Positions 32,925 through 40,779 of a stretch of DNA of 64,000 bases are shown piece by piece. The notes under the pieces are model-generated. The model ran no database searches. It saw only the letters and a list, made by a program, of their open reading frames with translations, and was not told the origin of the DNA. This stretch comes from DATEDA01 sp963754305 (lineage in GTDB: Bacteria; Pseudomonadota; Gammaproteobacteria; Burkholderiales; SG8-39): positions 157,055 through 221,054 of the forward strand of contig CAVWFR010000024.1 in NCBI GenBank assembly GCA_963754305.1. The letters run 5' to 3'. The position numbers and the translations under genes were made by a program. Position 1 is the stretch's first letter; each line of letters begins with the position of its first letter.

Positions 32925-33545
32925 GCACTGCGACCGACGCGGGTCGCATCCAAGACAACGTGTGCGTGGCGAATTCTCGTTACGCTGCGACAACACGCGA
33001 TCAAGGTACTCACGCCGGATCGTCCCTATCAGGCGCTCGACGAACGGATGCGAAACCGGCACGTACGGAACCGACTTGATCTCCTCGATTGCGAGGACCC
33101 GGAGATTTGCGAGCCAGCGGTGGAAATGAAACAGCGGGTCATGGTCGGTGCTGAGGTATTTCGGTAGCGGCTGGCCAGCGGTGGCGCGATTGAACATCCG
33201 ACACACAGAGACGCCGTCAACGTAAGCGCGTTCGACGCCGAAGCCGATGATGCGGCGCGTGAATACGTCCATCACCACCATGATCCAGTGGCTACGCAGG
33301 AGGATCGATTCGCAGCGAAAGAGATCGATGCTCCACAGACTATCCTTGAGCTGCCCGATGAGGCTCAGCCAGGACGCGCCGTTGGTTCCGGAGCCGCCTG
33401 ATCGGTAGTGCTTCGCGAGCACGCGGCGAACGACATCTTTGTCGATTGCATGCCGAAAGCATGTGAGAGCTGCTCGGCGATGCGCACGCAGCCGAACTTG
33501 GGATTGCGCAGTTTGATCTCGATGATGGCCGCGATGGGCTCCGGA
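32925..33545 (-). pseudogene. rve-type transposase, truncated at both ends and frameshifted
   Basis: The core is well preserved: SLWSIDLFRCESILLRSHWI and MVVMDVFTRRIIGFGV (first Asp), STDHDPLFHFHRWLANLRVL (second Asp), VPVSHPFVERLIGTIRREYL (catalytic Glu). Upstream the sense changes frame (GPSPEPIAAIIEIKLRNPKF, then DKDVVRRVLAKHY), and the C-terminal end is cut after REYLDRVLSQRNE, where it meets the Bug remnant. The N-terminal helix-turn-helix is missing, replaced by the HEPN-like gene. Confidence 0.75.
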
Positions 33546-33546
33546 G

Positions 33547-34270
33547 ATGGGCCGACAAGACCCCCATACTCGGCACAACGAAGTAACCAAGCCCGAGCTT
33601 TTGGCCCGTTATCAGTTCCTGGCCTTTCACCAGTTGCCTGCCAATGGCATCGCTCAGCTCGTAACTATCGTCGAGGCGCTTCTTGGGGATGTTCTTCGGT
33701 CCGTCGTGGTTCGCTATCCCCACAAACTCGGAGCCAAGCGCACGTTGCCCCTGCACGCGGTCCTCGAGGCACAGACTCTGGTGGAAGTGCATCTAAAGGC
33801 CACGGACAACCTGCTGAACGAGTTGTCGTACAAATCGCCTGCTGAGTTCGCCGAGGCACTCCAAGAACTCTTGTCCGTCAACCTCTTGGAGTGTCCCGCC
33901 TTTCACAAGTACGTTGAACTCAAAGCCACGCGGGACATACATGTACACAACCGAGGTGTCGTGAACAACACGTACCTAGAGAAGGCCGGTTCTCACGCGC
34001 GCGCCGCGCGAGGGGCGTTTCTTCCAGTCCATATCCCGTACTTTCTTGAGTCGTATGAGGCCTGCCTTCAAGTCACAGAAATGGCTGGAGTCGGAACTCG
34101 ACCAACACTGGCACAGTTCGGAGCGAGAGGCTGGAAAAACCACCGCCGCGGAACCGCAAGACACTCTCCTTCCAACTGGCCCCACCGACACAGTGCCACC
34201 GGAGGTTGAGCAGACACTTCCCGCACTGCCGGAGGTCGCAGCCGCGGAGAAGAAGACACCTGTCCAATAG
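33547..34270 (+). pseudogene. HEPN-domain-like protein, frameshifted near its end
   Basis: An ATG at 33547 opens a helix-rich protein: KPELLARYQFLAFHQLPANG, LVTIVEALLGDVLRSVVVRY, then VELKATRDIHVHNRGVVNNT. RDIHVH in this setting fits the Rx4H motif of HEPN RNases, and the following HNRG and YLEKAG recall the HEPN families linked to defence and abortive infection. Near 34080 one extra A shifts the frame: CLQVTE continues as WLESELDQHWHSSEREAGKT to a stop at 34270. The catalytic region lies before the shift, so a truncated product could still carry it. It sits between a dead transposase and a GMC oxidoreductase gene, so acquisition by transfer is likely. Confidence 0.55.
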
Positions 34271-34375
34271 GAAAGCAAAGCCGCCGAGATCCTGCTCGCT
34301 GACCTCGCGCACCTCTAGCGAGTTCGGCACCGGTTCGGGATCCACGTACCGGGCGCGGGCTTCCTCGATCGTCAA
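34256..34375 (-). pseudogene. Short unidentified fragment downstream of the GMC oxidoreductase
   Basis: A TTG at 34375 opens TIEEARARYVDPEPVPNSLE, VREVSEQDLGGFAFLLDR. The residue mix looks coding, but the frame then runs antisense into the HEPN-like gene and loses that quality. It is 21 bases after the GMC gene stop and may be the head of a co-transcribed gene that was cut off. No family recognised. Confidence 0.3.
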
Positions 34376-34396
34376 AAGGTAAGTCGTGCGCGGGCG

Positions 34397-36073
34397 CTAG
34401 CCGAGGTGTTGCGACAGCCGCAGGGCAAGAGCGACTAGTGTGCGGACCGGGTTGGCCGCGGAACTCAGCGGCATCACGGACATGTCACAGATGTAAAGCC
34501 GTTGCGTGCCGACCACGCGGAGGTCTTCGTCCACCACCGAGTGGACTGCGAACGGGGCGTCGAGTTGCGGCCGGTACGGCATCCGCAAGCTGCCGACCGC
34601 GTGATGCACCGTCCCCCAGCCAAACCCTTTACCCCCTTGCCCGTACCAGACCTCCCCGGCCGGTCGTGCGGGCTGGCCGTTGATCTGGAACTGCGAGAAG
34701 ATGTTGTGCGTCACGTGGTTGAGCACGGCCCAGATTTCCCCCGCGTTCTTGTGCCACCCGGCCAGGGCAGGGAACCGCGAATCGGCCAGGTAATCCGCCC
34801 AGCTCTGGTTCCGGAACGCGACCTCCGGCACGTAGCCGTACGGGGGGGCGGGCTTCACCTCGTTGTTCTCGTCGAGACAGTTTCCGAAGCTGAACTTGAT
34901 GTCGATCCGCGCCGCCTCGCCGGGCGGGGGCGGTCCGGCAGCCTCAGGGTCGTTCTCCCGTAGGTGCCAGTACTCGTGGTTGAGGTTCATCTCGACGTTG
35001 AATGGGTACCGGATCTCGTTGTTCGCATCCCGCAGCCCGCGGGAGTAGAAGACGATCTTGGCGTGATCGCTCTTTCCGATCGCGACGTTGCCGATGCTCG
35101 TGACGAACGTGGTGATCTCGTTCGACGTCGGGTGGTCCGTGAGCCCACGGCCCACCAGCTCCTTCACGGCCTGCGGCAGCCACGGGTACATGCTAGAGCG
35201 GCGGAGCAGCTTCGGGCTTTCCATAGACCCAGCAGCGAGGACGACCGTACCCCCTTTGAATATCCTGGCCTGCCCGGTCCGGGTGTTGCGGGCGACGAGC
35301 TCGATGTGGCCGCCGTGGTTCTGCACGTCCTCGACGAAATGGTTCACGAGCAAGTGCAGACCCGGCCCGTCCCCGTGGCTGACACCCGGCGTCAGGCCGA
35401 GTTGGTTCACGAGCAGCTCGGCTGAGTTGAACACGCCTGTCGCCTCCGTGAAGAACCGGTCCTTCGGCGTGCCGTCGGCTTCTAAATAAGGCTGGTGCAG
35501 GGCACGGGGGGTCTCATGGATGGAGAAGTCCGCGGCGAGCGGCGACTGCCGCAACCGGGCGACGACGGCCTGGGCGGTCGCCCCCATCGACCGCGACTCA
35601 TTCATCGTCTCCCCGGCCCGGTTCAGCAGGCTCCCCGCCAAGTCTTGCCGGACCCGTGACGGGAAGTAGTCAAGCTCCCACCCCTGCACGGTGGGTATTA
35701 GACCGGACCAGAAGATCGACCGGCCGCCAAAGTTCAGCTGCGGCTTCTCGCCGATGTAGTTCTGCGTTCCACTGTTCCCGGCCTGCCAGAACGTGTCGCA
35801 CCCGAAGTGTTTCGCGAGGCTACTGTTCGGGAATCGGCAGATGTTGTAGACGTGGGTGGGGTAGATGAACGACCCGGCTTCCAATACGAGGACCCGCTTC
35901 TGCGAGCCGAGACGGTCGGCGAGATCATCCGCAAGGACCCCGCCGCCGACCCCTGAACCGACGATGACGACGTCGAAATCATTTCGCCATCCCATGTACT
36001 GCAGAAAAAGGCGTTCCCGGGCCGCCGTCTCCTCCAAGACGAAATTGACGTATGTAGAAGAGGTAAAGGTCAT
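34397..36073 (-). CDS. GMC-family FAD-dependent oxidoreductase
   Basis: A 558-residue flavoenzyme. The FAD dinucleotide motif VVIVGSGVGGGVLADDLADR is near residue 35. The second GMC signature region (GGTVVLAAGSMESPKLLRRS) and the C-terminal catalytic His region (GTVHHAVGSLRMPYRPQ, then CDMSVMPLSSAANPVRTLVA) are present. It has no signal peptide. GMC enzymes oxidise alcohols, sugars or sterols; the insert between residues 330 and 470 is atypical, so I do not name a substrate. The frame is intact although its surroundings are debris. No partner gene (such as a small gluconate-dehydrogenase-type subunit) is visible. Confidence 0.9.
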   Translation of the reverse strand: MTFTSSTYVNFVLEETAARERLFLQYMGWRNDFDVVIVGSGVGGGVLADDLADRLGSQKRVLVLEAGSFIYPTHVYNICRFPNSSLAKHFGCDTFWQAGNSGTQNYIGEKPQLNFGGRSIFWSGLIPTVQGWELDYFPSRVRQDLAGSLLNRAGETMNESRSMGATAQAVVARLRQSPLAADFSIHETPRALHQPYLEADGTPKDRFFTEATGVFNSAELLVNQLGLTPGVSHGDGPGLHLLVNHFVEDVQNHGGHIELVARNTRTGQARIFKGGTVVLAAGSMESPKLLRRSSMYPWLPQAVKELVGRGLTDHPTSNEITTFVTSIGNVAIGKSDHAKIVFYSRGLRDANNEIRYPFNVEMNLNHEYWHLRENDPEAAGPPPPGEAARIDIKFSFGNCLDENNEVKPAPPYGYVPEVAFRNQSWADYLADSRFPALAGWHKNAGEIWAVLNHVTHNIFSQFQINGQPARPAGEVWYGQGGKGFGWGTVHHAVGSLRMPYRPQLDAPFAVHSVVDEDLRVVGTQRLYICDMSVMPLSSAANPVRTLVALALRLSQHLG

Positions 36074-36333
36074 CTCTCTCTCACTTATTCGGACTACGTC
36101 TGCGCTGGGTCACGGCATGCCTCTCGGCATCAAGAAGTACCCGTCCGCCGAGCGCAAACCGACGTTTCGCGTGAAGGCCATTAACGTGGATGGGAAGCGA
36201 CTTGAGGTACTCGCTCTCGCGCGCGACGCTATCGCTGCGTGACAAGGGTTCTTTCAGCAGCACGCGCTCTAGCGGGTCGCGAGCGCTCAGGAATGAGCGA
36301 GCAATTCCAAGACCGCGCCTTGCGAGGCCAGCA
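36074..36333. other. Intergenic region between the polB-type and GMC genes
   Basis: No convincing gene. A short plus-strand frame (MPLGIKKYPSAERKPTFRVK) has no ribosome site. The GMC promoter should be here. Confidence 0.3.
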
Positions 36334-38691
36334 TCACGGATCCCCGAGCAGTGAATAGAGATCGATCTGTCGGTCGTCGCCGATCACGCGCTCGAAATCG
36401 AGGCCGAGCGTGGCGAGAACGGGTTCCGCGACGGGCTTCACCTGTTTGAGGACGTAGTGCTCCCGATCAAGCGGATGTTGCACGTTGTCGATCGGCTCCG
36501 GCCCGGCCGTCGTCATGACATAACTGATCAGTCGCCCCGCAGTCTGAGTGGACTTGCGGGCCGCTGCGACGTGCGGCGGTGTGGTCGCAGTGTAGTCCTC
36601 GGTATCCTTACGCAGGTTCTTCCGATAGACGAGCGCGTCGTCCAGCTCGCCGTTCCTTACCCGCTGCACTATCTCCGCGAGGTATTGGTCGACCGCCTGA
36701 TCCGCAAACAGCCGCTGATAAAGCTCGCGTTGCACTTCCTTCGCAAGCGCGGTCCAGTCGCGGCGCACGACCTCCATGCCCACGAACTCGATGCTGTCCG
36801 CGTTCTTGTCATGGAGGAGCCCCGCGTAGCGTTTGCTGGCGCCGCGCGTGCTGTGCCGCGCCCGAGGTAAGAACAGCTTGAGATAGAGCTTCTCGAACTC
36901 GAGTTCGAGCCGGTTCTGCACGCGCCAGCGCTCGTTGATGTAACGAGCGATATCGGTGTTCAACGCAGTAGCCAACCGCCGTCCCTGCTCCCGCGCCCGA
37001 TCGGGATCGTTCGCGCCCGAATGAACGAACAGACTATCGGTGTCGCCGTATAGGACTCTGAAGCCAGCCTCTTCGAACCAACGCTTCGACCACAGCAACA
37101 TCTCGCGACCGATTCCGGTGATCGAATTGGCGAGCGCCGGGTTGTAGAAGCGGCAGGCCGGGGTGCCGAGCACGCCGTAGAAGGAATTCATGAGGATCTT
37201 GATCGCGTGTGATGCCACCTCGTCGCCGGTCTTCTTCGCCGCGTCGCGACGCGGAAACAACTCGTCCAATAGGCGCGGCAGGATGGCCGGTTCGCGGCGG
37301 AACGCCCCACCCGGCGTTTCGATCAGGTCCCCTCCTCCACGCGGATCGGCGACATAGGACAGCGGATCGATGTTGAACGTGCGGATGATGCTCGGATACA
37401 GGCTCTTGAAATCGAACACCCAGACGTTCCGATGCAGCCCGCTCATTGGCTCCAGCACGTGCCCGCCTTGCTGCGCGGCGTACACCCGCGAATCACGCGA
37501 GCGCACCGTCGGCGCGACGATGCCCTCATGTTCCAACTCGCTCAGGTACAGAAAATCGAACGACGCAATGCTCGCGGCGACGCGGTCCGGTGTCATGCCG
37601 GTTAACCGGCTTCGCGCAAACGCGAGCGGGATGAGATTGAGGCGCTCGATGATTCGATACGCGAGCCGCGCGTCGGTGCGCGCGTAGAGTGCAAAGGCGA
37701 CAAGATCGTGCTTGTAGTTGTGGATGATCTCTCCGACCCGGTCTCGCACGTCGCCCTTCACCGCTTTGCCTTCGCCGAGCACCTCGCGCGCGACCGCATC
37801 CAGGGAGTAGTCATCCATGCGCACGAACGCGCCGCGCAGCAAGTCGATTCCATCGAGCACCAGACGACCCGGAATGGTCGCTTGACCGCTACCGAAGTAG
37901 CCTTCCGCTTTACGTAGTCGGATCGGACCCGCGTCGCGCCCGAGATTGAAAGGATGGCGTAGGCGCACAGCGATGCGTTCCAGGACGGTGAAATCGAAGT
38001 CGATCGTGTTCCAGCCGGTCAGCACGTCGGGGTCGAACTGTCTGATTCGATCGCAGAACGCTTCCAGTGCGGCACGCTCATCGAGGCAACGCGTGGCGTG
38101 CTCGGGCATTGCCCGATCGCTTCCATCGACGATCAGAACTTCATCCAGCCCGGGCGCGTACATGGAGATCGCCAGCACCCGCTCGGCCTTGGCGTCGGTT
38201 TCGATGTCGAAGGACAGCGCGCGCGGTTCGACCTTCACGTCGGCGGGCCGCAACTGGGGATTGTCGAACACGAGCGTGACACCCGTGCCGGGAACCTCGG
38301 GACCCTCGATTTCGCACCCGCCCTTGATGCCTCGCTCGATCAGATAGCGCACGGCGAAGCGGACATCGGCCTCGAACGTCTCTATCTCAGCCTCGTGCAA
38401 CCGATCGCGCAGAGCCGAGACATCGACCGGAGTCTCGACATCAAGCCGGCATACGAGGACACCGTCGAAGGTGCGTCTGTCGATGGGTTTCGGCAGCGGC
38501 GCGCCCAGCGCGCGTGCGTGCTCGGCCTGCGCTGCGCGGATGTAGAAATGCGGCCGCTGCCGATCGTCGCGCACGAGGAACGTGCCGCCATCCTCCAGCA
38601 GGCCGTACAAGTAGACGACCGGAGTACGTGCCCCGTTCGGCCCGCTAACAACCCGATAGTTTGTCTGAAGAATGAAACCGCGCACTTTCAT
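36334..38691 (-). CDS. polB: DNA polymerase II-type family-B DNA polymerase
   Basis: A complete 785-residue enzyme, the length of bacterial Pol II. All exonuclease motifs are present: FDIETD (161-166), NTIDFD (228-233) and YARTD (336-340). All polymerase motifs are present: DFKSLYPSI (427-435), KILMNSFYG (498-506) and YGDTDS (548-553). The N-terminal OB-like domain and thumb region (AGRLISYVMTTAGPEPIDNV) are intact. It should replicate past lesions or restart forks, with proofreading. Pol II is not universal in Betaproteobacteria, and this gene lies in an accessory region, so transfer is likely. No LexA box is obvious upstream. It is divergent from a small plus-strand gene at 38768. Confidence 0.97.
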   Translation of the reverse strand: MKVRGFILQTNYRVVSGPNGARTPVVYLYGLLEDGGTFLVRDDRQRPHFYIRAAQAEHARALGAPLPKPIDRRTFDGVLVCRLDVETPVDVSALRDRLHEAEIETFEADVRFAVRYLIERGIKGGCEIEGPEVPGTGVTLVFDNPQLRPADVKVEPRALSFDIETDAKAERVLAISMYAPGLDEVLIVDGSDRAMPEHATRCLDERAALEAFCDRIRQFDPDVLTGWNTIDFDFTVLERIAVRLRHPFNLGRDAGPIRLRKAEGYFGSGQATIPGRLVLDGIDLLRGAFVRMDDYSLDAVAREVLGEGKAVKGDVRDRVGEIIHNYKHDLVAFALYARTDARLAYRIIERLNLIPLAFARSRLTGMTPDRVAASIASFDFLYLSELEHEGIVAPTVRSRDSRVYAAQQGGHVLEPMSGLHRNVWVFDFKSLYPSIIRTFNIDPLSYVADPRGGGDLIETPGGAFRREPAILPRLLDELFPRRDAAKKTGDEVASHAIKILMNSFYGVLGTPACRFYNPALANSITGIGREMLLWSKRWFEEAGFRVLYGDTDSLFVHSGANDPDRAREQGRRLATALNTDIARYINERWRVQNRLELEFEKLYLKLFLPRARHSTRGASKRYAGLLHDKNADSIEFVGMEVVRRDWTALAKEVQRELYQRLFADQAVDQYLAEIVQRVRNGELDDALVYRKNLRKDTEDYTATTPPHVAAARKSTQTAGRLISYVMTTAGPEPIDNVQHPLDREHYVLKQVKPVAEPVLATLGLDFERVIGDDRQIDLYSLLGDP

Positions 38692-38767
38692 TTGCGGTCA
38701 TTTTGCGACAACGCGGCGACCTACGAGCGGTTTTCGTTGGCACGACTTCGCGTGCCGCAGCAGGCGA

Positions 38768-38962
38768 ATGGCGGGTCAGGCCGCCGCGACCGCGCAGCAG
38801 CCGTTCACGCTAAACCAGTGGCGGGCCGCTTTCGAGGCCGCACACCAGGCTACCACGCGCCACGAGAAGGCAAAACGGCGCACGGCCTTCCACCGCGCGA
38901 AGCGCACCTTGAGCGACGAGGGGATCGTTTGCGAATCCGGCGAGCAGGTATGGATCGCGTAG
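38768..38962 (+). CDS. Small basic hypothetical protein divergent from polB
   Basis: ATG 38768 opens 64 residues: MAGQAAATAQQPFTLNQWRA, then AFEAAHQATTRHEKAKRRTA, FHRAKRTLSDEGIVCES. It is helical and basic (predicted by eye), compatible with a DNA-binding or phage-type small protein. It starts 77 bases from the polB start on the opposite strand. The ribosome site is weak, so I am unsure it is expressed. Confidence 0.4.
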   Translation: MAGQAAATAQQPFTLNQWRAAFEAAHQATTRHEKAKRRTAFHRAKRTLSDEGIVCESGEQVWIA

Positions 38963-38980
38963 ATCAGGGGTGCGGACGCT

Positions 38981-39042
38981 GCGAACAGCGTTCGCATTTC
39001 GTTCGCACTCGTTCGCGTCGCACTGCTGCGAACACTGCGAAC
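38981..39042. repeat. Cluster of six GTTCGC/GCGAAC hexamers
   Basis: Within 62 bases the hexamer occurs six times: GCGAAC at 38981, GTTCGC at 38990, 39001 and 39011, GCGAAC at 39028 and 39037. The copies form inverted pairs (for example GCGAACAGCGTTCGC at 38981-38995) and 10-11 base direct spacings. This is the kind of arrangement seen in multi-site operators or iteron-like replication or segregation sites. It lies about 300 bases upstream of polB and 20 bases after the small gene. No binding protein can be named. Confidence 0.6.
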
Positions 39043-39599
39043 CACCCCTTATAAGAGGGTTCGTTTGTGCGCGTGCGCACGCCGGTGTGCACGTCAGCTA
39101 CAGGATGATGCCGAGGGGGGCTCACCAATGCCCGACGGAAGACCTGGCGCACGTGAGGTGCGCGCCTGCGAAATCCACCCCCGCCGCATGCGCGCGATGG
39201 CGGGCTACCCGCAGTTTGGACGGGCGATCCGACCCGCGCAGCGCTTGCGGACGCTCGGGACGCGGATCGTCGCACCTGAGCGCTCACAGCCGCTCTGGCG
39301 GCTGCCCGTTTCTGTTGCGTCCCAGTAAGGGGGGTCTGACAGCACACTAGCCGGCGGACGCGATCGAGCCGTAATGGTCGCTCGCGGATGTAGCAAAGCG
39401 ACGTGACGCGCGCGCGCGAATGCGGATAACAAGCTCGCGCTGAATTTTGGCAGGGACATGAGCCGCTGGGGATCATCTATCAAGCCCGCGGCTTCCTGGA
39501 GCTGGGCGGCGGCTCGTCCATCGAGATCAGCATGACACCGGAGGCTGAGATCGCATGGGCCGAGATGTATGCGCAGATTGTCGCGGACCGACCGGCATT
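39043..39599 (+). other. Region with weak small open frames
   Basis: A plus-strand ATG at 39128 after GAGGGGGG opens MPDGRPGAREVRACEIHPRR and ends at 39328 (66 residues in all). It is basic and has no family pattern; I hold it as uncertain. At 39532 a second frame (MTPEAEIAWAEMYAQIVADR) looks coding-like but is interrupted by the inverted-repeat element at 39600. Otherwise nothing is recognised. Confidence 0.3.
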
Positions 39600-39686
39600 G
39601 TTAAGGGTTGTCCAACGCCTGCCCTCAGACCAGTGCGATGCGCAGCGTCGCCTCAACACACGGGCAGGTGTCGGACAACCCTTAAC
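39600..39686. mobile_element. Short inverted-repeat element (MITE-like), copy 1
   Basis: The 87-base unit has terminal inverted repeats of 25 bases: GTTAAGGGTTGTCCAACGCC then TGCCC on the left, GGGCAGGTGTCGGACAACCC then TTAAC on the right, with two mismatches between the arms. The 37-base centre is unrelated to coding sequence. A second copy with identical arms is at 44772-44857. Size, ends and copy number fit a miniature inverted-repeat or REP-like element that is moved by a transposase elsewhere. It interrupts the reading frame that starts at 39532. Confidence 0.75.
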
Positions 39687-40050
39687 ACAGCGGCCGTACG
39701 ATGCTCGGCGCTGAGACCGGCCGTTGAACGGCGCTATCGACCCTGAGGCGACACTCAGCGTCGCGGAAAAGCAGACGTTCAACGCTGTGGTTCAGGCGCG
39801 TCGGAGCGGCCGAAGTGCGCGCTTCGCGTCTCTGAGGATGCGGTCGAGGTAGTTGGCGGCGCGACGCATCAGCGGGGGCGCAGCAACGTTAGTGCGCGCC
39901 CGCCGCTGCTTCTAGAACTATTTCAATCCGCTTCCAAAGCTGACCCTGTTTCCGGTGCAATTCTGACCCCGGCAAGTTGATGCGGAGCAGTTATCGACGG
40001 GGCGCGTGGCGCACGCCACGCACACGCGCCCGGTGGGTAACTGCGGCTCG
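39687..40050. other. Right end of an IS21-type element with hairpin
   Basis: Around 39939-39970 the phrases AGCTGACCCTGTTTCCGG and GCAATTCTGACCCC resemble the repeated terminal sequences of IS21-family elements. At 40004-40021 the arms GCGTGGCG and CGCCACGC form a perfect hairpin downstream of the IstB gene on its strand. No gene is seen in this interval. Confidence 0.45.
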
Positions 40051-40779
40051 TTAGTCACGGTGCTTGAATCGCCAGGATTCGTTGCCGGTCTCGACGATGT
40101 CGCAGTGATGGGTGATGCGATCCAGCAGTGCGGTGGTCATCTTCTGATCGTGGAACACCTGCGGCCATTCGGCGAACGCGAGGTTGGTGGTAATGATTAC
40201 CGAGACCTTCTCATAGAGGCGGTTGAGCAGGTGAAACAGCAGCGCGCGCCGGCTTGGCTGAATGGGAGGTAGCCCAGCTCGTCCAGGACGACGCAGTGCA
40301 TGCGCGCGCATTGGCGAAGCGTCGCCCCGGCGCGGTGGCTGCGCTGTTCGGCCTCCAGCCGGTTCACGAGGTCGAGCACGGTAAAGAAGCGCGCGCGGCA
40401 GCCGTGCTTGATGAGCTGGCTCGCGATCGCCACTGCCAGATGGGTCTTGCCGGTGCCGGTGCCACCGACCAGGATCAAGTTGCGTGCGGATTCCAGGAGG
40501 CGTCCCGTGGTGCCATTGCCGGATCAGGGCCTCGTTGATCGGGGTGGCGGCGAACTGGAAGGTGTCCAGGCTCTTGGTCATCGGCAAGTTGGCGACGCCG
40601 AGCTGGTAGCGAATCGAGCGGAGCTTCCGCTCCTCGATCTCGCAGGCGAACAGCTTGCCCAGAATCTGATGGAATGAGAGCTTGCGTTTGAGCCCCTCGG
40701 TGAGGGTCTCCTCGAACGCCGTGCGCATGCCATGGAGCTTGAGCATGCCCATCAGATCGAGCAGTTCGGCGGTTTGCAT
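40051..40779 (-). pseudogene. istB: IS21-family helper ATPase IstB, with two compensating frameshifts
   Basis: ATG 40779 gives MQTAELLDLMGMLKLHGMRT and the IstB N domain, ending FAATPINEALIRQW. The Walker A segment ILVGGTGTGKTHLAVAIASQ and the Walker B-like VVLDELGYLPFSQAG are in another frame (40478-40260), and the last part VSVIITTNLAFAEWPQVFHD, ITHHCDIVETG returns to the first frame. So two small indels near 40505 and 40255 disable it. IstB is the AAA+ partner of the transposase IstA, of which only the C-terminal end remains next to it (in the following entry). Confidence 0.85.

Noticed and set aside
33547..36073. Two-gene defence system of the HEPN-like gene with the GMC oxidoreductase
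   Set aside because: The genes are convergent, not co-directional, and a GMC enzyme has no known defence role. They are more likely neighbours by chance in debris.
38981..39042. Possible CRISPR array from the repeated GTTCGC hexamers
   Set aside because: Units are 6 bases, irregularly spaced and mixed in orientation. A CRISPR array needs 20-40 base repeats with regular spacers, and no cas gene is present.
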